From positions 8,235-72,234 of the forward strand of contig DASXCQ010000082.1 of the NCBI GenBank assembly GCA_036491115.1: DNA of 64,000 nucleotides, given 5' to 3'. Source of the stretch: DATEPR01 sp036491115. Lineage in GTDB: Bacteria > Actinomycetota > Actinomycetes > Mycobacteriales > Pseudonocardiaceae. The notes beneath the pieces were generated by a model that was not told where the DNA came from, ran no database searches, and worked only from the letters and a program-made list of their open reading frames with translations. The position numbers and the translations under genes are program-made. Every line of letters starts with the position of its first letter. Positions within the stretch are counted from its first letter, which is position 1. Below, piece by piece: positions 59,056-64,000 of the stretch.

Positions 59056-60033
59056 GTGGAACAGCGACACCTCGGCCACAGCGGCCTGCGGGTCTCCCGC
59101 ATGGCCCTGGGCACCATGTCCTGGGGAGTGGACACGGACGCCGGCGAGGCGACCAACCAGCTCGTCGCGTTCGTCGACGCGGGCGGCACGCTGGTGGACA
59201 CCGCCGACGTGTACGCCGAGGGCGAGAGCGAACGCATCCTCGGCGTCCTCATCGGCGACGTCGTCAACCGCGACGACGTGATCATCGCCACCAAGGCCGT
59301 CGCCCGGCGCGACGACGGCCCGTTCGGCGGCGGCGCGTCCAGGGCCGCGCTGCTGGCCGCCCTGGAAGGCTCGCTGCGCCGCCTGGACGTCGACCACATC
59401 GACCTATGGCAACTGCACGCCTGGGACGTCAACGTCCCCATCGAGGAGACGCTCGCCGCCATCGACGCCGCGCTGGCCAGCGGCAAGATCCGCTACGCAG
59501 GCGTGTCCAACTACACCGGCTGGCAACTGGGCACCGCGGCCACCTGGCAGCGCGCCGTGCCCGGCCGCACCCGCCTGGTGTCCACCCAGGTCGAGTACTC
59601 GCTGCTGGAACGCGGCATCGAACGCGAGGTCGCACCCGCCGCCCACCAGCACGGCATCGGCCTGCTGCCCTGGGCGCCGCTGGGCAGGGGAGTGCTCACC
59701 GGCAAGTACCGGGGCAGCACCCCCGCCGACTCCCGAGGTGCCTCCCAGCACTTCGCGCCCTACGTCGAACAACACCGCACCGAACGCGCCGCCCGCATCG
59801 TCGAGGCCGTCGTCACCGCCGCCGACGGCCTGGGCACCTCGCCCCTGGCCGTCGCCCTGGCCTGGGTCCGCGACCGGCCCGGCGTCGTCGCACCCGTCGT
59901 CGGCGCCCGTGACACCGCCCAGCTCACCGGCTCCCTGGCCGCCGAAGACCTGACACTCCCACCGGCCATTCGGGCGGCGTTGGATGATGTCAGCGACATC
60001 GAACTCGGCTATCCCGAACGCCGCCTCGGTTGA
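59056..60033 (+). CDS. Aldo/keto reductase
   Basis: 325 residues, NADPH-dependent carbonyl reductase TIM barrel. Catalytic tetrad is visible: Asp and Tyr in V-D-T-A-D-V-Y-A-E-G, Lys in A-T-K-A-V and His in W-Q-L-H-A-W-D, with the C-terminal nucleotide-binding V-V-G-A-R. Substrate unknown. GTG at 59056, TAGGCT at 59043-59048 seven bases upstream; the conserved start R-H-L-G-H-S-G-L-R-V-S fits this. The codon bias is normal for the window, in contrast to the C-rich stretch before 58.9 kb. Confidence 0.9.
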   Translation: MEQRHLGHSGLRVSRMALGTMSWGVDTDAGEATNQLVAFVDAGGTLVDTADVYAEGESERILGVLIGDVVNRDDVIIATKAVARRDDGPFGGGASRAALLAALEGSLRRLDVDHIDLWQLHAWDVNVPIEETLAAIDAALASGKIRYAGVSNYTGWQLGTAATWQRAVPGRTRLVSTQVEYSLLERGIEREVAPAAHQHGIGLLPWAPLGRGVLTGKYRGSTPADSRGASQHFAPYVEQHRTERAARIVEAVVTAADGLGTSPLAVALAWVRDRPGVVAPVVGARDTAQLTGSLAAEDLTLPPAIRAALDDVSDIELGYPERRLG

Positions 60034-60139
60034 CCGATCCGGAACCCGCGACACAGCGTCCGGACGGGTATCCGGGGGTGACCAAAGCGGCCACTTCGTG
60101 GATGCTGGTGGAACGCCGACGGATCCGGAGGTAAACGGG

Positions 60140-61153
60140 TTGCTACGACGGGTTGGACTGATCGCCACGGCCTCGATAGGCATGCTGGTGCTCGCCGGAT
60201 GTTCCGGCAATCAGTCCCAGGACGACCTGCAAGCAGCACCGACCCTGGTCGCGGCCACCCCGGCGGTGTCCCCACCGCCGGGGGCCAAACCCGACGGGAC
60301 CGTCGTGCCCCTGCACGGCGCGGTGACCGCCATCGCGGTGGACCAGCTGTCCCACACCATCGCCGTCGCGCAGCGGCAACCCGACCAGGTCGACATCCTG
60401 TCCCTGGACGACCCGGCCGCCACCCCGGCCGTGGTGAAACTCCCCGGTCCGGTCAGCCACCTGTCCTACGCCCGGCCCGGCGGCCCGCTGCTCGCCCCCG
60501 TCACCGGCGCGAACCAACTCGTCGAGATCAGCGTGCTGCGCGCCGCCGTCACCCGGGTCGTGACCATCCCCGGTGGACCGACCAGCGCGGCCCTGTTCGA
60601 CAACAAGATCCTGGTCACCGTCCCCAGCCGACACGCCATCGACGAAGTCGTCGGCACCAAGGTGACCGGCACCATCACCGGCGAGGTCAACCCGGAGCAG
60701 ATCCTGGTCGCCGGCGGCAAGACCGTCATGCTCGACCGGATCCGCTCCGCCGTGTTCGACGTCAACGCCGTCGCCGGCTCCATCGGCGCCGGCCTGCGGG
60801 CCGGCCAGGGCGCCACCAACGCCGCCGCCGACGGCTTCGGCCGGGTACTGGTCACCGACACCCGCACCGGCCAACTTCTCGCGTTCTCCGCCAACCCGGT
60901 CCTCGAGCGACAGTCCGCGCCGGTCCCCGGCGTGCCCTACGGCATCGCGGTCGACACCACCCGCGACATCGCCTGGGTCACCGCGACCAAGCTCAACGAA
61001 GTGATCGGCTACCAGCTCACCGGCAGCCAGCCGGTGTTGAAGTACCGACTGCCCACCGTCCAGCAACCGAACTCGGTGGCTGTCGATCCGGCCAGCGGGC
61101 GCGTCATCGTCGCGTCCGCCGACGGAGGAGGTGTTCAGGTGATGCAACCATGA
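60140..61153 (+). CDS. Lipoprotein with beta-propeller (YncE-like)
   Basis: 337 residues. Start TTG at 60140, chosen because GGAGG (60127-60131) lies eight bases upstream and the signal peptide follows directly. Lipobox L-V-L-A-G-C (Cys about 22) marks a lipoprotein to be processed by Lgt, Lsp and Lnt. The rest is a set of roughly six-bladed propeller repeats (I-A-V-D-x-x-S-H-T-I-A-V, L-V-T-V-P-S-R-H, I-A-V-D-T-T-R-D-I-A-W-V, V-A-V-D-P-A-S-G-R-V-I-V-A). A binding or scaffolding role at the outer face of the membrane is likely. Four-base overlap with the DUF5703 gene. Confidence 0.86.
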   Translation: MLRRVGLIATASIGMLVLAGCSGNQSQDDLQAAPTLVAATPAVSPPPGAKPDGTVVPLHGAVTAIAVDQLSHTIAVAQRQPDQVDILSLDDPAATPAVVKLPGPVSHLSYARPGGPLLAPVTGANQLVEISVLRAAVTRVVTIPGGPTSAALFDNKILVTVPSRHAIDEVVGTKVTGTITGEVNPEQILVAGGKTVMLDRIRSAVFDVNAVAGSIGAGLRAGQGATNAAADGFGRVLVTDTRTGQLLAFSANPVLERQSAPVPGVPYGIAVDTTRDIAWVTATKLNEVIGYQLTGSQPVLKYRLPTVQQPNSVAVDPASGRVIVASADGGGVQVMQP

Positions 61154-61365
61154 CCGACGGGGTGATCGACGGCGACTGGGAGTACCGGCCGCTGCGCCTA
61201 CCAGCCGCGGTGTCGCGGCGCGCGGCGGCCACTCAGCTCGCCATCCAGGCCGAGTTCACCGGCTGGGAACTGTCCAGGGTGCTGCTCTACTCGGACGGCA
61301 CCCGCAAGGTGTGGGTGAAGCGGCGGCGCACCGCCGCGTTCGCCCCGGGCGGCCCCACCATCTGA
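61150..61365 (+). CDS. DUF5703 family small protein
   Basis: 71 residues, actinobacterial DUF5703 type (W-E-Y-R-P-L-R-L-P, A-I-Q-A-E-F-T-G-W-E-L-S-R-V, L-Y-S-D-G-T-R-K-V-W-V-K-R). Function unknown. ATG at 61150 in the stop of the lipoprotein gene, an arrangement that suggests that the two act together. Small, basic and soluble. Confidence 0.85.
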   Translation: MTDGVIDGDWEYRPLRLPAAVSRRAAATQLAIQAEFTGWELSRVLLYSDGTRKVWVKRRRTAAFAPGGPTI

Positions 61366-61389
61366 CCGGCCGCCACAGCCACTACCAGG

Positions 61390-62442
61390 TCACCCGACCC
61401 GGTAGTAATTAGTCCCGCCGACATCCGACCGGATCAGCCGGTCCTGCAACATGAGCACGTCCAGGTGGCTCATGGTCTCCAGGACGGCCAACATCTCGTT
61501 GAACGGATCCAGGTCCGCGAGCTTCCGCTCCCGCCGCGTCCACGTCATCAGCGCCGCCACCTCCGCGGCCGTCGACGCCCCCTTCGCCACCAGGTCGCCC
61601 ACCACCTCCAGCCGCCGGTCGTGGTGCTCCAGCAGCTCGTCCACCCGCGCGTGCACACTCGGCGACACCGGCCCGTGCGCCGGCAGCAACCGCGCGTCCG
61701 GCATGCCCCTGACCAGCCGCAACGAATCCAGGTAGTCCCGCAGCGGGAAGTCGGCCGGCGCGCCCTCGAACCCGATCGACGGCGTGATGTGCGGCAGCAC
61801 GTGGTCCCCGGCGAACAGCAACCCGGTATCCCGCTCCGCGAACACCAGATGCCCCCGGGTGTGACCGGGCGTGTGCACCGCGGTCAGCTCCCGCGTACCC
61901 ACCGCGGCCGTGGCGCCATCGGCCACCCACTCGTCGGGGAACTCCCAGGCATGCCGGTCGGTCTCCGGCGGCCGGTCCAGCGCCTCCAGCCGCGCCATCA
62001 GGTCCGCGGCGCCGGACGCCCGCAGCCGGGTCATGAACATCGGGCCCTCACCAGGACCCGGATCGGCCACCCGCGCGGCGATCCGCTCCAGCGTCGGCCG
62101 CTCGTTCTCACCGAGCAGGATCGGCGTGCCGAACTCGCGACGCAGCACCACGGCCTGCGTGTAGTGGTCCCGGTGCACGTGCGTCACCAGGAACCGCCGC
62201 ACGTCGGCCACCCGGCGGTCGATCCCGGCCAGCGCCGACTCCAGCGCCTCCTTGGCCACGTCCAACGCCCAGCCGGAGTCGATCAGGACCAGGTCGTCAC
62301 CGTCGGCGATCGCGTAGACGTTGACCGCGCGCAGGCCGTCGGTGGGCAGCGGCAGCGGAATGCGGAAGACCCCAGGTGCAACCGAGTACACACCCGGCTC
62401 GGTCCAGTTCCGGGTCGGGTCATCGGGCACCGCAAAGTCCAC
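61390..62442 (-). CDS. MBL-fold metallohydrolase
   Basis: 350 residues. Metallo-beta-lactamase fold with H-x-H-x-D-H (T-H-V-H-R-D-H, about residue 90), later His in H-T-P-G-H-T, Asp in F-A-G-D-H and His in A-H-G-P, plus a winged-helix-like C-terminal domain, as in lactonase or glyoxalase II/LACTB2-like proteins. Thioester or lactone hydrolysis is likely; the substrate is unknown. Start GTG 62442 is preferred to 62469, since GGAGG lies six bases upstream of it. Confidence 0.86.
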   Translation of the reverse strand: MDFAVPDDPTRNWTEPGVYSVAPGVFRIPLPLPTDGLRAVNVYAIADGDDLVLIDSGWALDVAKEALESALAGIDRRVADVRRFLVTHVHRDHYTQAVVLRREFGTPILLGENERPTLERIAARVADPGPGEGPMFMTRLRASGAADLMARLEALDRPPETDRHAWEFPDEWVADGATAAVGTRELTAVHTPGHTRGHLVFAERDTGLLFAGDHVLPHITPSIGFEGAPADFPLRDYLDSLRLVRGMPDARLLPAHGPVSPSVHARVDELLEHHDRRLEVVGDLVAKGASTAAEVAALMTWTRRERKLADLDPFNEMLAVLETMSHLDVLMLQDRLIRSDVGGTNYYRVG

Positions 62443-62526
62443 CAGCCGCCTCCGTCCGCCTTCCGGCACGATAACGCCGCCGCCAGCGGCGACCGCGCCG
62501 GTGAGTCGTTCGTCACGATCACCGGC

Positions 62527-63831
62527 TCAGGCACGGAGGAGGAACCGCTCCAGGACCCGGGTGCCGAACTTCAGGGCGTCCACCGGCACCCGTTCGTCCA
62601 CGCCGTGGAACAACGCGGAGAAGTCCAGATCGGCCGGCAGTCGCAGCGGCGCGAACCCGAAGCACCGCATGCCCAGCTTCTGGAACGCCTTGGCATCGGT
62701 GCCGCCCGACAGCATGTAGGGCAGGACCTTCGCGCCCGGGTCCTCGTGGGTGATGGCCTCGGCCATGGTGTCCACCAGCGCGCCGTCGAAGGTCGTCTCC
62801 ACGGGCGGCAGGCTGACCCACTCCCGCTCCACGTCCGGCCCCAGGATCTCGTCCAGCTCGCGCTCGAACGCGGCCTCCCGGCCAGGCAGGACGCGGCAGT
62901 CGACGGTGGCCTCAGCGACCGACGGGATGACGTTGGCCTTGTAGCCGGCGTTGAGCATCGTCGGATTGGCGGTGTCGCGCAGCGTCGCGCCGATCATCCG
63001 GGACAGCGCGCCGAGCTTGCCCACCGCGCCCTCGATGTCCTCCTCGGGGAAGTCCAGTCCGGTCAGCTCGGACACGCCGGCCAGGAACTCGCGGACGGAG
63101 TCGGTCATGACCAGCGGAAACCGGTGCTCCCCCAGCCTGCTGACCGCGGCCGCGAGCTTGCTGACCGCGTTGTCCCGATGAATCATCGACCCGTGGCCCG
63201 CGGTCCCCCGGACCCGCAACGTCAGCCAGCGAATCCCCTTCTCCGCGGTCTGGATCAGATAGGCCCGCACGTCGTCACGCACAGTGATGGAAAATCCGCC
63301 CACCTCGCTGATCGCCTCGGTGGCGCCCTCGAACAGTTCCGGCCGGTTCGCCACGAGCCATTGCGCCCCGTACAGGCCACCGGCTTCCTCGTCAGCCACA
63401 AAGGCGAAGATGATGTCCCGAGGAGGTACGACGTTGTCCCGCTTGAAGCGCCGCGCCACGGCCAACGTCATCGCGACCATGTCCTTCATGTCCACGGCCC
63501 CGCGCCCCCAGAGGTAGTCGTCCTGGATCGCGCCGGAGAACGGATGCACCGACCACTCGGAGGCGTCAGCCGGCACGACGTCGAGGTGCCCGTGCACCAA
63601 CAACGCCCCGCGCGCCGAGTCCGCCCCCGGCAGCCGACAGATCACGTTCCCACGTTTCCGCTGGCCAGACTCCACATAGGTGGTCTCGAAGCCGGCATCC
63701 GCCAGCTGCGTGGCGACATACTCAGCCGCCACCCGCTCCCCCACCAGAGTCTCCGGATCCCCGGTGTTGGTCGTGTCGATCCGAATCAGGTCACTGGCAA
63801 GCCCGACAACCTCGTCCTCAGCACCACTCAC
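62527..63831 (-). CDS. M20 family zinc peptidase (second copy)
   Basis: 434 residues, clear paralogue of the protein at 40280-41566: H-G-H-L-D-V-V-P-A-D, G-R-G-A-V-D-M-K-D, V-A-D-E-E-A-G-G and C-terminal F-H-G-V-D-E-R-V-P-V-D. Dipeptidase or aminoacylase activity is expected. Unlike the other copy it is not next to transport genes. GTG at 63831 with AGGAAGG about five bases upstream. It is 85 bases from the tRNA-Leu gene on the opposite strand. Confidence 0.9.
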   Translation of the reverse strand: MSGAEDEVVGLASDLIRIDTTNTGDPETLVGERVAAEYVATQLADAGFETTYVESGQRKRGNVICRLPGADSARGALLVHGHLDVVPADASEWSVHPFSGAIQDDYLWGRGAVDMKDMVAMTLAVARRFKRDNVVPPRDIIFAFVADEEAGGLYGAQWLVANRPELFEGATEAISEVGGFSITVRDDVRAYLIQTAEKGIRWLTLRVRGTAGHGSMIHRDNAVSKLAAAVSRLGEHRFPLVMTDSVREFLAGVSELTGLDFPEEDIEGAVGKLGALSRMIGATLRDTANPTMLNAGYKANVIPSVAEATVDCRVLPGREAAFERELDEILGPDVEREWVSLPPVETTFDGALVDTMAEAITHEDPGAKVLPYMLSGGTDAKAFQKLGMRCFGFAPLRLPADLDFSALFHGVDERVPVDALKFGTRVLERFLLRA

Positions 63832-63915
63832 GGTGCCTTCCTACCATCCGCCCCGAGTTAGGCACCCAGAGATCCGTCGGCTACGCTGTGCCCACATCAG
63901 CGGGCACAACCGCAG

Positions 63916-64000
63916 GTCCGAGTGGCGGAATGGCAGACGCGCTAGCTTGAGGTGCTAGTCCCCGAACAGGGGGTGGGGGTTCAAGTCCCCCCTCGGACAC
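63916..64000 (+). tRNA. tRNA-Leu (GAG), 3' end at window edge
   Basis: Acceptor stem GTCCGAG with CTCGGAC (63992-63998), D arm with AGTGGCGGAATGGCAGACGC, anticodon stem GCTAGC/GCTAGT around TTGAGGT (anticodon GAG), a long class II variable arm and the T arm with GGTTCAAGTCC. Discriminator A at 63999; the window ends one base later, so a genomic CCA end cannot be judged. Confidence 0.95.

Noticed and set aside
63916..64000. tRNA-Leu as integration target of an element in this window
   Set aside because: No repeat of the tRNA 3' end was noticed elsewhere in the window and the neighbouring genes look ordinary.

Overview
The window looks like chromosomal DNA of a very high-GC actinomycete. An order Pseudonocardiales origin is my inference, from RbpA, paired Lnt and Ppm genes, an Rpf muralytic enzyme, several F420-type oxidoreductases, the SCO1664/DUF3090/MSMEG_4193 protein families and many apparently leaderless genes. 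About 70 genes or gene remnants and one tRNA are supported. No rRNA operon, CRISPR array or insertion sequence was seen.

Layout. 0-2.1 kb: end of a lysine-fermentation-type operon (kamD-kamE-kal). 2.1-7.1 kb: core envelope and RNA polymerase genes (DUF5313, lnt, ppm, rbpA under a SigR-type promoter, an MFS transporter). 7.3-15.6 kb: secreted Rpf, glycerophosphodiesterase, a zinc-knuckle protein, tyrosine recombinase 1, a DUF1707 protein behind two palindromes, then PPOX, kinase, NUDIX, deaminase, TetR and amidase genes. 15.6-20.9 kb: NfeD-SPFH, an ABC-2 exporter, and a divergent SPFH plus ribbon-helix-helix pair. 20.9-26.4 kb: GNAT, DUF3097, PPOX, SCO1664 family, DUF3090 and an S9 peptidase. 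26.4-33.7 kb: MHYT protein, MFS, secreted PI-PLC-like protein, and a HAD-kinase-acyl-CoA dehydrogenase operon that reproduces the domain order of human ACAD10 as separate genes. 33.7-41.6 kb: a complete dipeptide ABC importer with divergent D-aminopeptidase (dppA) and M20 peptidase genes. 41.6-49.8 kb: broken antiporter, PRPP synthetase, Pr6Pr protein, WYL regulator, HtrA-like protease, zinc-knuckle/coiled-coil protein with a decayed SET gene, methionine aminopeptidase and a small XRE regulator sharing paired operators. 49.8-57.1 kb: GNAT, O-methyltransferase, FAD monooxygenase with TetR, GlxA and sigma-factor remnants, tyrosine recombinase 2. 57.1-64 kb: phosphomutase-like protein, F420 LLM enzyme, aldo/keto reductase, lipoprotein, DUF5703, MBL hydrolase, a second M20 peptidase and tRNA-Leu(GAG).

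Working together. The dpp importer, DppA and M20 enzyme look like a system that takes up and splits (D-)dipeptides, perhaps from peptidoglycan turnover; Rpf is a possible upstream source. The HAD/kinase/dehydrogenase operon has one promoter with a 16-bp palindrome in its spacer and probably handles a hydroxy-acyl-CoA by phosphorylation. Five broken genes (32.9-55.9 kb) all lie in the 33-kb interval that separates DUF3090 from the MSMEG_4193-family gene. These two are normally neighbours, and a recombinase gene abuts the far side, so this interval looks inserted or rearranged.
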